Source of the DNA: SVTX01 sp045585895
GTDB lineage: Bacteria; Bacillota; Clostridia; Oscillospirales; CAG-272
Assembly: GCA_045585895.1 (NCBI GenBank)
Contig: JAZMZI010000017.1
Coordinates: forward strand, 1 to 28,193
Direction of reading: 5' to 3'
Length of the DNA: 28,193 bases
The notes under the pieces were generated by a model. It saw only the letters and a program-made list of their open reading frames with translations, was not told the DNA's origin and made no database searches. Both the position numbers and the translations under genes were made by a program. This document shows positions 7,089 through 15,077 of the stretch, in pieces (the stretch's first letter is position 1; the number at the start of each line of letters is the position of its first letter).

Positions 7089-7943
7089 ATGAGAAGAGTT
7101 GGCTTTTCGGCTTACGGAAAAGATAGATTGACAGACGAGTTTGCAAAAGATTTCGTCGCAGGCGGTCTTGAAGTCCTTGAACTTGATATGAGCGCGGAGG
7201 ATTATCCCGATGCTGATTTTAACAAAATGGCAGACGTAGCAAAGAGATACGGCATTGACATCGCCAGCATACATCTTCCTATTGCGCCTCAGCACATTTA
7301 CGACGTTACGCATAAATACGCGACTGTCGGTGCGGTACCTTTTCAGATCGAGCTTATCAAGCGAGGCTGTGAGATACTTGGCGTAAAGCACATAGTCATT
7401 CATTCGGGAGGTGAGCCTCTCAAGGAGGAGGAGAGAGAGGAAAGAGTGCAGAGAGCGGGTGAAAAGCTACCGCTTCTTGCTGACGTTGCCCAAAAATACG
7501 GCGCGGACATCTGCATAGAAGTGTTGCCCCGCACCTGTCTTGGGCGTGATTCCGACGAGATACTCGCAATGCTTGCATACGACGACAGGCTTCGCGTTTG
7601 CCTTGACACAAACCACATATTCCGCGAGAGCGAGGCTGATTTTATCCGCAAAATCGGCAATAAGATCGCTACTACGCATATTTCCGACCGTGATGACATA
7701 AACGAGCGCCACTGGCTTCCGGGTGAGGGAATCCTTGATTGGGTCGCTATAATGGACGCTCTTGACGAGATAGGCTATGAGGGCGACTGGATTTACGAGT
7801 GCGGTCTTAAGCCCAAGCCTACTATAATACGAGAGAGAGATCTGACCTTTGCAGATCTTGCCAACAATGCGAAAGAGGTCTTCGCTCGCGTGAAGCCTAC
7901 CAGATATTCCAAGCCAAAGCCCGGCGTCGGCATGTGGGAATAA
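7089..7943 (+). CDS. Sugar phosphate isomerase/epimerase-like TIM barrel protein
   Basis: A 284-residue protein of the xylose isomerase-like / AP endonuclease family 2 fold. Candidate metal ligands sit where the family has them: His62 (IHLP), His105 (IVIHSGG), Glu144 (CIEV), Asp173 and His176 (CLDTNH), His197 (THISD), His208, Glu213 and Glu237 (YEC). Members isomerise or epimerise sugars and inositols using a divalent metal; the substrate here is unknown. An in-frame TTG at 7083 is rejected because GGAGG at 7077-7081 is properly spaced from ATG 7089. It precedes a GH42 beta-galactosidase by 85 nt without a strong terminator, so the two are probably co-transcribed for sugar utilisation. Confidence 0.88.
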   Translation: MRRVGFSAYGKDRLTDEFAKDFVAGGLEVLELDMSAEDYPDADFNKMADVAKRYGIDIASIHLPIAPQHIYDVTHKYATVGAVPFQIELIKRGCEILGVKHIVIHSGGEPLKEEEREERVQRAGEKLPLLADVAQKYGADICIEVLPRTCLGRDSDEILAMLAYDDRLRVCLDTNHIFRESEADFIRKIGNKIATTHISDRDDINERHWLPGEGILDWVAIMDALDEIGYEGDWIYECGLKPKPTIIRERDLTFADLANNAKEVFARVKPTRYSKPKPGVGMWE

Positions 7944-7956
7944 TTGCATTAGCGCG

Positions 7957-7970
7957 GCTCTTAATAGAGC
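7957..7970 (+). other. Small intercistronic hairpin
   Basis: GCTCT and AGAGC pair around TAAT in the 85-nt gap between the TIM-barrel gene and the beta-galactosidase gene. There is no T-run, so it is more likely an RNA processing or stability element than a terminator. Confidence 0.3.
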
Positions 7971-8028
7971 AATAAGATTATTTTGCTTGGAATTGAGAGA
8001 GCAGCAGACTTTTTTAAGGGGGTTTAAA

Positions 8029-10074
8029 ATGTTTTTTAACGAAATAATTCACGGAACTCAATATTACCGCTCTCCCACGCCTCTGCCCGAGGAATGGGAG
8101 GGAGATATAGCGGCTTTGGGAGATCTTAACCTCGATACCTTTCAGATCCGAATAAACTGGCGTTGGAACGAAAAAAGAGAGGGCGAATACGATTTTTCGG
8201 ACGTTGACAGGCTTATGGAGCTTGCTGAAAAATACAACAAAAAAGTCATTATCAAATTTTTGCTGGAGTGTGCGCCGCAATACGTGTTCGATAAATATGA
8301 CGGCGCACGAATAGGCCCTCGCGGAGAGCAGCTTCGCGGAGGCTCTCACGGCGCGTTCTACGGCGGCTGGCGTCCATGCTTTACCAATCCGCATGTTCAG
8401 GCGGCGGCAAAGCGCTTTGTGGAAAAGGTTGCCGAGAGGTACGCGGACAGAAAAGATCTTATCCTCTGGAACGCTTGGAACGAGATAAGAAACCGCCCCG
8501 TTGAGGATTGCTTCTGCGAGCATTGCAGAGCGGGCTTTGGCAAATATCTGGAGAAAAAATTCGGAACCGTGGAGAAGCTCAACGCCTTTTACGGCGCGGC
8601 AGAGGAGAGCTTTGAGAATATCGCGCTCCCGTCTACTCCTCACGGCTATTGGGATACCTTCGAGTTTAAAAAATACAAGGGCGGAGAGGAGCTTGCCGAT
8701 TGGTTGCGCTTCGTTTACGACGGAATCAGGAAATACGATAAAGAGCGTCCTATAATGGCGCACGTCGGTTTTACAAGTGCCTTTCAGCTTTCGATATCCG
8801 ACGTTTGCGACGATTACACCGTGTCTCGGGCGGTGGATTTCTGGGGAACCAGCGTCCCATGCGACACCGAGATGAAAACACATGAGCAGCGTCTTGATTT
8901 TATGATGCTCCACGATTTTCTGCGCTCGGTTGACAAAAACTATTTCATTCACGAGATATATCCGGGACTTGGAATGTTCAAGTATAAATACGATACGCCT
9001 TTTGATATGGAATTCAAGACCTACGCGTCCTTGGCGGGCGGAGCTAAGGGGATAGTTTATTGGCAGTACAGAGCCGAAAGGCTCGGTCACGAGCAGGATA
9101 GTGCAGGGCTTGTCCGCATGGACGGAAGTCCCAGAGAGGTAGCCTACACCGTGAGTGACTTCGGCGCGGATATTAAGAAAAATATGAAGTATCTTGCAGG
9201 CGCCGAGGTCAAGGATGCCGATATTGCTATCGTTTTTGATTTCGATTCTATGCTTATGTCGGAAATTGAGGATGCTTGCGGCGCCGATTTTTCCTTCGAG
9301 TTTTCAAATCCGCAATTCTATTACAGAAACGCTCACGCGGGAATGTACAGGCTGCTCCGCAATTCGGACTATGCCGTTGATTACGTGGGCGCGTCCCGTC
9401 CCGAAGAATGGAAAAGATACAAGCTGCTCTATTTCCCGTACTATACTATGCTTGACCCGTCCGTAGTGCCTTATCTTGAAGAATTCGTTAAAAACGGCGG
9501 TACGGTCATTGCCGACGAGGGCTTCGGCATGAGGCAGATGAACACGTGGATGCAACCCTACGATATCGATTGCAAGCCGATCTTTACCGCAAGGATCGAA
9601 GAGAGACGCTATGTTTGTGAGGATTTTGCCGAGATCGACGGAGAGCTTGTGCGTATTCGTCCGTATAGAACTCATTACAGTCACGGCGGCGGTGAAACGG
9701 TTGCAAGATGGCAGGACGGAAGCTCTGCGGTTCAGAAATTTGAGTACGGAAAGGGTAAGGTTTATCTTTTCGGCTTTTCGGTGGGCTATAGCTATTACGA
9801 GACATGCGATAAGCGTCTTGCGGCGTTTGCCGAGAAGATGATTTCCGATGCGGGAATTGAAAAGAACAGATTTTCCGATACTCTTGGCGGAATATACGAA
9901 AAGAGACTTCAAAACCGAGAATACGAGATAATTCACCTCTTCAACAATACGGGGGAGGAAAGGAGCTTTGATCTTGAAATGCCGATAGCTGCCGTAGGAG
10001 GTCACGGCGCAATAAAAGAGGGAAAAGCAACCGTTCCCGCAAACAGTATGGCGTATTTCGCGGTGGAAAAATAA
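8029..10074 (+). CDS. GH42 family beta-galactosidase, intracellular
   Basis: A 681-residue glycoside hydrolase of family 42. The TIM barrel carries the acid/base Glu152 in WNAWNE and the nucleophile Glu309 in HEIYPG. Four cysteines, Cys117 (RPCF) and Cys161, Cys163, Cys166 (CFCEHC), match the zinc-binding set of GH42 with the same 44-residue spacing between the first two. The trimerisation domain (about 400-600) and a C-terminal beta domain follow. GH42 enzymes remove non-reducing beta-galactosyl residues from galacto-oligosaccharides; some act on arabinosides. No signal peptide, so the substrate must be imported. An in-frame start at 7987 is disfavoured; AAGGGGG lies 7 nt before ATG 8029. 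Confidence 0.93.
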   Translation: MFFNEIIHGTQYYRSPTPLPEEWEGDIAALGDLNLDTFQIRINWRWNEKREGEYDFSDVDRLMELAEKYNKKVIIKFLLECAPQYVFDKYDGARIGPRGEQLRGGSHGAFYGGWRPCFTNPHVQAAAKRFVEKVAERYADRKDLILWNAWNEIRNRPVEDCFCEHCRAGFGKYLEKKFGTVEKLNAFYGAAEESFENIALPSTPHGYWDTFEFKKYKGGEELADWLRFVYDGIRKYDKERPIMAHVGFTSAFQLSISDVCDDYTVSRAVDFWGTSVPCDTEMKTHEQRLDFMMLHDFLRSVDKNYFIHEIYPGLGMFKYKYDTPFDMEFKTYASLAGGAKGIVYWQYRAERLGHEQDSAGLVRMDGSPREVAYTVSDFGADIKKNMKYLAGAEVKDADIAIVFDFDSMLMSEIEDACGADFSFEFSNPQFYYRNAHAGMYRLLRNSDYAVDYVGASRPEEWKRYKLLYFPYYTMLDPSVVPYLEEFVKNGGTVIADEGFGMRQMNTWMQPYDIDCKPIFTARIEERRYVCEDFAEIDGELVRIRPYRTHYSHGGGETVARWQDGSSAVQKFEYGKGKVYLFGFSVGYSYYETCDKRLAAFAEKMISDAGIEKNRFSDTLGGIYEKRLQNREYEIIHLFNNTGEERSFDLEMPIAAVGGHGAIKEGKATVPANSMAYFAVEK

Positions 10075-10086
10075 AAATACCTATCT

Positions 10087-10124
10087 AAAAAACACCTATC
10101 GTTGGGAGCCGATAGGTGTTTTTT
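10087..10124. terminator. Bidirectional Rho-independent terminator
   Basis: AAAAAACACCTATCG and CGATAGGTGTTTTTT form a 15-bp stem with an 8-nt loop. It ends both the GH42 gene from the left and the convergent P-type ATPase gene from the right. Confidence 0.92.
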
Positions 10125-10133
10125 GAAATTGAT

Positions 10134-12818
10134 TTATTTGTCGTTTTTCTTGTCAACCGCTCTGTGGACGATCTTGAAGATCTCAACGATGGGGATGATA
10201 AGAATTGCGAGACCGAACGCGATTCCGTATTCCATAAGGTCAAGGCGAGCAAGCTCAAATGCGTTTGCGAGGAAGGGAACCTCGATTACTACGGTGGTGA
10301 GGATGAGGGAGAGAAGACCTGCGCCCCAAAGCCAGAAGTTTTGCTTCTTCATAGTGAAGATGGATCCGTGAAGGCTTCTCATATTGAACGCGTGACAGAT
10401 CTCACAGAGTGAGAGAGTGAGGAACGCCATGCTGGTTCCGAGCGCCTCTGCGGAGTAGAGACCCGCTTCGATAGCCTCGTGGTGGTATGCGTCTGCAAGC
10501 CAGACTCTACCGATGAGGTAGGATGCCATAGTTATCAAGGTTACAAGAACGCCCTGATATGCCACCGCAAAGCCGAGACCGCCCGCGAAGATGCCTTCCT
10601 TAGAGTTACGGGGCTTGCGCTTCATAATGCTGTCCTCGGGAGCTTCCATTCCAAGCGCCAGAGCGGGGAAGCAGTCGGTGATAAGGTTGATCCAAAGCAG
10701 ATGGACGGGAGCGAAGATGGTAAATCCGAAGAGCGTTGCGAAGAAGATGGTAAGGACCTCGGAGAGGTTGGAAGCGAGAAGGAACTGAATAGCCTTGCGG
10801 ATATTGTCGTAAATTCTTCTTCCTTCGCCGACAGCCGCAACGATAGTTGCGAAGTTGTCGTCCGCGAGGATCATATCGGCAACGTTCTTGGTAACGTCGG
10901 TACCGGTTATGCCCATACCGACGCCGATGTCTGCATTCTTGATAGAGGGAGCGTCGTTAACGCCGTCGCCCGTCATAGCGGTGACCTTACCCTTCTTTCT
11001 CCAAGCGTTGACGATTCTCGTTTTGTGCTCGGGCTGAACGCGGGCGTAAACGCTGTATTTTTCAACTGCGGTCTCAAACTCCTCGTCGGAGATCTCGTTA
11101 AGCTCGGCGCCGGTAATTGCCTGAGATGCGTCGGTTATAATTCCAAGCTCACTGGCGATCGCTACTGCGGTGTCCTTATGGTCTCCCGTGATCATTATGG
11201 GGCGGATACCTGCGCTGCGGCATTCGTCGATAGCGGGCTTGACCTCGGGACGAACGGGGTCGATCATGCCTACGAGTCCTACGAAGCAGAGGTCACATTC
11301 AACGGTCTCGCTGTCGTATGCCGCAGGAAGAGCGTCAAGATCCTTCTTGGCAGCCGCGAGAACGCGGAGAGCCTTGTCTGCCATTGCCTTGTTTGCTTTA
11401 AGGATGTTATCCTTGATCTCCTCGGTCATATCAACGGTCTCACCGCCGATAAGTGCCTTGGTGCAACGCTTAAGAAGCTCGTCGGGCGCGCCCTTGGTGA
11501 ACTGAACCAGATTTCCGTCCTCCGACTTGTGAACGGTGGACATCATCTTTCTGCCCGAATCGAAGGGAACCTCGCCAACTCTTACAAGACAGTTCTTCTG
11601 AACGTTCTTGGAGAGACCGAGTTTTTCGGCATAGTTAACGAGAGCGCACTCGGTAGGCTCGCCTACTGCCGTGCCCACTTCGGTGTCGAACTCTGCGTCG
11701 GAGCAGAGAGACATAGCGTTTGCGAGAAGATTTTCGTCGTCGCCGTAGTGGTCAACGACGGTCATTTTGTTCTGGGTTAGAGTACCGGTCTTGTCGGAGC
11801 AGATGATCTGGGTACATCCGAGGGTCTCGACCGCGGTAAGCTTACGGATGATCGCGTTACGCTTGGACATATTGGTAACGCCGATGGAAAGAACTATCGT
11901 AACGACGGTAGCAAGTCCCTCGGGGATAGCCGCAACCGCAAGGGAGATGGCTATCATAAAGGAATTGAGGATAGGCTCAAAGCCGATACCGTCACGGATA
12001 AGCTGAACTCCGAAGATAATTACGCAGATACCGATAACCAGATAGGTGAGTATCTTTGAAAGTCCCGCAAGCTTGATCTGAAGGGGAGTTTTGCCCTCTT
12101 CGGCTTTTGCAAGCGCGTCTGCGATCTTACCCATTTCGGTCTCCATACCCGTAGCGACTACTACAGCCTTGCCGCGTCCGTAAACCACGGTGGAGCCCAT
12201 AAATACCATATTCTTGCGGTCGCCGAGAGCAACGTCGCCGTTGTCGCCGACTTTAAGGACTTCTTCCTTCTTGTCGACGGGAACCGATTCACCCGTCAGC
12301 GCCGCTTCCTCTATCTTCATAGAAGCGCACTCGATGATTCTCGCGTCTGCGGGAACTGCGTCGCCCGCCTCGAGAACGATTATGTCACCGACTACTAAGT
12401 CTTCGCTGGGGATGCTGATCTGCTTGCCGTCACGAATGACCTTGGACTGCGCCTTGGACATTTCCTGCAAAGCCTCGATAGCCTTTTCCGCCTTGCTTTC
12501 CTGAAAAACTCCGAGGATAGCGTTGATAAGAACGACCGCGAGGATGATAACTACGTCGGAGGGGAACTCAAAGCCGTGCTGCAATCCGTTGTAGACCTCA
12601 ACACCTGCGGAAATAGCCGCCGCCACCAAAAGGATGATGGTCATAGGTTCTGCTAATTGTTTGAAGAATTTAACGATGAGGGATTCTTTCTTCCCCTCGG
12701 CCAGCTTGTTTTTGCCGCTTTTCTCAAGTCTGTCTGCGGCTTCGGCGGACGTAAGACCGTCTGCGGTAGTGCCGACCTCGTTGAGAACTTCGGCAGAATT
12801 TCTGAGATACTCTTTCAT
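10134..12818 (-). CDS. P-type ATPase, Ca2+/Mn2+ type, probably a manganese exporter
   Basis: An 894-residue P2-type ATPase: N-terminal cation ATPase domain, TGES in the actuator domain (175-178), PEGL of TM4 (299-302), phosphorylation site DKTGT with Asp342, TGDGVND hinge, and C-terminal helices with NLSEVLT (TM5) and WINLITDCFPALALGME (TM6), the usual SERCA/PMR1-like ion-site signatures. Family members export Ca2+ and/or Mn2+ from the cytoplasm using ATP. The Mn2+ riboswitch in its leader argues for Mn2+, as for the riboswitch-controlled YoaB-type ATPase. The reading frame stays open up to 12896, but that would put the start inside the terminator loop; ATG 12818 follows AGGAG and begins a normal N-terminus (MKEYLRNSAEVL). 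Confidence 0.93.
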   Translation of the reverse strand: MKEYLRNSAEVLNEVGTTADGLTSAEAADRLEKSGKNKLAEGKKESLIVKFFKQLAEPMTIILLVAAAISAGVEVYNGLQHGFEFPSDVVIILAVVLINAILGVFQESKAEKAIEALQEMSKAQSKVIRDGKQISIPSEDLVVGDIIVLEAGDAVPADARIIECASMKIEEAALTGESVPVDKKEEVLKVGDNGDVALGDRKNMVFMGSTVVYGRGKAVVVATGMETEMGKIADALAKAEEGKTPLQIKLAGLSKILTYLVIGICVIIFGVQLIRDGIGFEPILNSFMIAISLAVAAIPEGLATVVTIVLSIGVTNMSKRNAIIRKLTAVETLGCTQIICSDKTGTLTQNKMTVVDHYGDDENLLANAMSLCSDAEFDTEVGTAVGEPTECALVNYAEKLGLSKNVQKNCLVRVGEVPFDSGRKMMSTVHKSEDGNLVQFTKGAPDELLKRCTKALIGGETVDMTEEIKDNILKANKAMADKALRVLAAAKKDLDALPAAYDSETVECDLCFVGLVGMIDPVRPEVKPAIDECRSAGIRPIMITGDHKDTAVAIASELGIITDASQAITGAELNEISDEEFETAVEKYSVYARVQPEHKTRIVNAWRKKGKVTAMTGDGVNDAPSIKNADIGVGMGITGTDVTKNVADMILADDNFATIVAAVGEGRRIYDNIRKAIQFLLASNLSEVLTIFFATLFGFTIFAPVHLLWINLITDCFPALALGMEAPEDSIMKRKPRNSKEGIFAGGLGFAVAYQGVLVTLITMASYLIGRVWLADAYHHEAIEAGLYSAEALGTSMAFLTLSLCEICHAFNMRSLHGSIFTMKKQNFWLWGAGLLSLILTTVVIEVPFLANAFELARLDLMEYGIAFGLAILIIPIVEIFKIVHRAVDKKNDK

Positions 12819-12877
12819 TTGTGTCGAAAACTCCTTTTCAAAATTTTTGTTTTCGCGGAAGTCTTGCGCCAAGGTGC

Positions 12878-12909
12878 AAAAAAGACCTATCCGCATGGCA
12901 GATAAGTCT
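12878..12909 (-). terminator. Riboswitch-controlled intrinsic terminator
   Basis: On the reverse strand AGACTTATCTGC and GCGGATAGGTCT form a 12-bp stem (two G-U pairs) with a CAT loop followed by TTTTTT. The 5' arm contains the CTTAT strand (12902-12906) that also closes the aptamer P1 stem, so ligand-bound aptamer and terminator are mutually exclusive. It lies 60 nt upstream of the ATPase start codon. Confidence 0.88.
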
Positions 12910-12993
12910 CATCATTTAGGATAAAGCCATGGCGACTGCCGCCTGTGTTGTTGACTTTATCACGCTTTCGCGCAGATTACTCCCTTATTCTTT
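12899..12993 (-). promoter_or_regulatory. Manganese riboswitch (yybP-ykoY type) aptamer
   Basis: The reverse strand reads AAGGGAGTAATC, a GCGC-GAAA-GCG hairpin, a GATAAAG/CTTTATC stem enclosing a GGCG/CGCC hairpin and the GTCAACA-like segment, then ATGATGAGACTTATCTGCC. These are the conserved blocks of the yybP-ykoY class: the GGGAGTA box after P1, the three-way junction, and the 3' GAGAC-TTA-C segment. P1 pairs ATAAG (12984-12988) with CTTAT (12902-12906). This class is known to bind Mn2+ and to switch on exporters such as MntP and YoaB. Because P1's 3' strand is part of the terminator stem, Mn2+ binding should prevent termination and turn on the ATPase. Confidence 0.9.
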
Positions 12994-12996
12994 AGT

Positions 12997-13025
12997 ATTT
13001 TACCATTTAAATAATAGTTTGTCAA
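12997..13025 (-). promoter_or_regulatory. Promoter of the riboswitch-ATPase transcript
   Basis: Reverse-strand TTGACA (13020-13025) and TAAAAT (12997-13002), 17-nt spacer. The predicted start, near 12990, lies directly at the 5' edge of the aptamer. Confidence 0.87.
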
Positions 13026-13150
13026 GAGCGTCGCCAAAATTTCAAGGATAAATTTACCAAATTTTTAGTTACGTATTTGTGCACAATTTTTGAACGGATA
13101 ATTTTTTGTGTTAAAAGTGTAAATAAATCGTTAACAAGGGGACTTTTGCC
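13026..13150. other. Spacer between the two divergent metal-regulated promoters
   Basis: About 125 bp with no gene, terminator or clear operator. The whole gene-free stretch from 12819 to 13424 is otherwise fully occupied by the riboswitch leader on the reverse strand and by promoter, leader ORF and hairpin on the forward strand. Confidence 0.6.
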
Positions 13151-13179
13151 TTGACTTTATGGGTGCGGTATGGTATTAT
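13151..13179 (+). promoter_or_regulatory. Promoter of the leader ORF and CorC-family gene
   Basis: TTGACT at 13151-13156 and TATTAT at 13174-13179 with a 17-nt spacer. Transcription would start near 13186, giving a leader of about 240 nt before the CorC-family start codon. Confidence 0.85.
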
Positions 13180-13213
13180 GAACAAAATAATTAAAAAAGG
13201 ATGGTATACCCAA

Positions 13214-13291
13214 ATGGATGACGGCGATAGTACGGACACTACTTGTATGTGTAATGTAACTGTTGTACGTGTTTTTCATTATATCTCATAA
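13214..13291 (+). CDS. Candidate 25-codon leader peptide (metal-responsive attenuator)
   Basis: ATG at 13214 opens a 25-codon frame ending in TAA at 13289-13291. Its product begins Met-Asp-Asp-Gly-Asp-Ser-Thr-Asp, then has Cys-Met-Cys and a Val/Arg-rich end finishing His-Tyr-Ile-Ser. AAGGA at 13197-13201 lies 12 nt upstream, a rather long but usable spacing. It is located about 28 nt after the predicted transcription start and ends 8 nt before the first arm of a terminator-like hairpin, the layout of a translational attenuator. By established precedent, acidic nascent N-termini (as in MgtL) destabilise the ribosome at low Mg2+. Here four Asp occur in the first eight residues. That it senses Mg2+ or another metal is inference; an overlapping six-codon frame from ATG 13201 is an alternative. 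Confidence 0.5.
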   Translation: MDDGDSTDTTCMCNVTVVRVFHYIS

Positions 13292-13299
13292 ATCGTGCG

Positions 13300-13359
13300 G
13301 CATAGCTTGAGTGCTTTTCTCTGAAATGATAGGAGAAGCAGGCGGGTCTATGCTTTTTT
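13300..13359 (+). terminator. Terminator-like hairpin in the CorC-family leader
   Basis: Outer arms GCATAG (13300-13305) and CTATGC (13348-13353), with inner pairing TTCTC (13317-13321) and GAGAA (13333-13337), then six T residues at 13354-13359. The downstream gene starts 65 nt later, so this is an internal, conditional terminator, not an operon end. The first arm would lie under a ribosome paused at the leader stop codon. Confidence 0.65.
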
Positions 13360-13424
13360 GCGTTTGAAATTTATTGAAAAACATCATAATTTATTATTAG
13401 AAAAGGATAACGGGAGTCATTACA

Positions 13425-14969
13425 ATGGAAAATTACATAGTGCCTATATTATTACAGGTTGTTCTTATAGCGTTAAACGCCATATTTGCAAGCGCCGAGG
13501 CGGCGTTCCTGTCGATAAATTCGGCAAGAATTGAAAAGATCGTCGAGGAAGGCGACAAAAAGACGAGAAGAAAGGCTAAAAAGCTTCAAAGACTTACGAA
13601 GGACTCGTCGAAATTTTTATCTACTATTCAGGTAGCGATCACTTTAGCGGGATTCTTGGGCTCCGCGTTTGCGGCAGACGCATTCGCAGAGGATTTTACG
13701 AATTGGGTCAACAGCCTTGGGTTTATAGCCGAGAACGGCGTTGTTTTGCCTGAGGAAATATTCGTGGTTGTTATTACTTTGGTGCTTTCATTCTTCAGCA
13801 TCGTGTGCGGAGAGCTTGTTCCGAAGAAGATAGCAATAAAGAACGCAGAGAAGCTTTCTTTAGCTCTCGCGGGATTTATCCGTTTCGTATCTGTTATATT
13901 TGCTCCCCTTGTGTGGGTACTTACAGGTACCACTAACGCTATTCTCCGTATGTTCGGTATCAATCCCAACGAGGAGGAAGAGGCGGCAAGCGAGGAAGAG
14001 ATCAGAATTATGCTCGACACCTCCAGCGAGGCGGGTGCTATCGACAGCATGGAAAACGAGATGATACAGAATATCTTTGAGTTTGACGATATTCTTATAT
14101 CCGAGGTTTGCACTCACCGCCGTGACGTTGATATGCTTTACCGTGAGGATTCTCTTGACGAGTGGAGAGAGAAGATCGTTACGTCAAGACACGGACTTTA
14201 TCCTATCTGCGGAGATGGTCCCGACGATATCATCGGCGTGCTTAATATCAGAAAGTTCTTTAGAGCGGATTGCAAGACCGTTGACGATGCGATTGCCAAG
14301 GCATGCGAAAAGCCCTATTTCGTGCCCGAAAATATGAAAGCAGACGTTCTCTTTACCAATATGAAGGAAACGAGAAATTATTTTGCTATCGTCGTTGACG
14401 AATACGGCGGAACCAGCGGTGTTATTACTATCCACGACCTGCTTGAGCTTCTCGTCGGCGATATGGGCGATAAGGAAGACGTTATCGTTGAGGAGATCGT
14501 TTGCATTAATGAAGAGGAGAATCAATGGAAGGTTCTCGGCTCGGCTTCTCTTGAAAAGGTTGCCACAGAGCTTGGAGTTACCTTTGAGGCTGAGGACTGC
14601 GATACCTTCGGCGGATATATATTCGGACTTCTCGGTGAAATACCCGACGACGGCGCACAGCTCGATCTTGAGACCGACGAGCTTACCATCAAGGTAGAGT
14701 CGGTTGCCGACCACAGAATTGAAGAGACCTTCGTTACCGTTAAGCCCAAGCCCGTTGACGAGGACGACGAGGATTACGACGACGAGGACGACTATGACGA
14801 TGACGGCGAAAAGAAGAAAAAGCGCCGCGTAAAGGACGATGACGAAGACGGCGAAGAAGACGACGGCGAAAAGAAAAAAAAGCGCAAGAATAAAGATAAG
14901 GACGAGGATGAGACTGAGTCCGAGTCTGAATCCGATGAAAAGACCGAATCCGATAAGGATGAGGAATGA
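13425..14969 (+). CDS. CNNM/CorC (HlyC) family CBS-domain membrane transporter, likely divalent-cation efflux
   Basis: A 514-residue protein: a four-segment CNNM (DUF21) membrane domain (about 1-185; PILLQVVLIALNAIFASAEAAFLS at the start), a CBS pair (about 205-335; with HRRDVDML and IVVDEYGGTSGVIT), a CorC_HlyC domain (about 350-435), and an unusual 73-residue tail (442-514) of alternating acidic and Lys-rich blocks. Relatives such as MpfA and YhdP of Bacillota export Mg2+; others are linked to Co2+ or Na+ handling. Old 'hemolysin' names for the family are not evidence of toxicity. ATG 13425 follows GGGAG by 8 nt. It is transcribed alone behind a leader with a candidate attenuator and ends at a strong terminator. 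Confidence 0.92.
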   Translation: MENYIVPILLQVVLIALNAIFASAEAAFLSINSARIEKIVEEGDKKTRRKAKKLQRLTKDSSKFLSTIQVAITLAGFLGSAFAADAFAEDFTNWVNSLGFIAENGVVLPEEIFVVVITLVLSFFSIVCGELVPKKIAIKNAEKLSLALAGFIRFVSVIFAPLVWVLTGTTNAILRMFGINPNEEEEAASEEEIRIMLDTSSEAGAIDSMENEMIQNIFEFDDILISEVCTHRRDVDMLYREDSLDEWREKIVTSRHGLYPICGDGPDDIIGVLNIRKFFRADCKTVDDAIAKACEKPYFVPENMKADVLFTNMKETRNYFAIVVDEYGGTSGVITIHDLLELLVGDMGDKEDVIVEEIVCINEEENQWKVLGSASLEKVATELGVTFEAEDCDTFGGYIFGLLGEIPDDGAQLDLETDELTIKVESVADHRIEETFVTVKPKPVDEDDEDYDDEDDYDDDGEKKKKRRVKDDDEDGEEDDGEKKKKRKNKDKDEDETESESESDEKTESDKDEE

Positions 14970-15004
14970 TACGATATCGAGCTTTCTCGGATATTCCGCA
15001 AATC

Positions 15005-15042
15005 AAAAAACGCAATGCTTGCAAAAGCACTGCGTTTTTTTT
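15005..15042. terminator. Rho-independent terminator, possibly bidirectional
   Basis: AAAAAACGCA-TGCTT and AAGCA-TGCGTTTTTTTT pair with a single A/C mismatch and a GCAA tetraloop, followed by eight T residues; on the other strand the stem is followed by TTTTTT. Confidence 0.88.
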
Positions 15043-15077
15043 GTAGAGTTATAGTTTTTTGAAATAAAAACTGAGAT

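Noticed and set aside
8014..9090. 358-codon open frame on the - strand
   Set aside because: Antisense shadow of the GH42 beta-galactosidase, whose active-site and zinc residues are intact.
10479..11780. Long open frame (433 codons) on the + strand
   Set aside because: It is antisense to the P-type ATPase, which has all family motifs; the frame is open because of codon bias and lacks a ribosome binding site.
12819..12896. N-terminal extension of the ATPase from an ATG at 12896
   Set aside because: The start would lie in the loop of the riboswitch terminator and code for an atypical N-terminus; ATG 12818 has AGGAG upstream.
13201..13221. Six-codon ORF from ATG 13201 overlapping the leader ORF
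   Set aside because: Too short and placed on the ribosome binding site; kept only as an alternative to the 25-codon leader ORF.
13425..14969. Hemolysin (toxin) function from the HlyC family name
   Set aside because: The name is historical for CNNM/CBS transporters; domain order indicates a membrane cation transporter.
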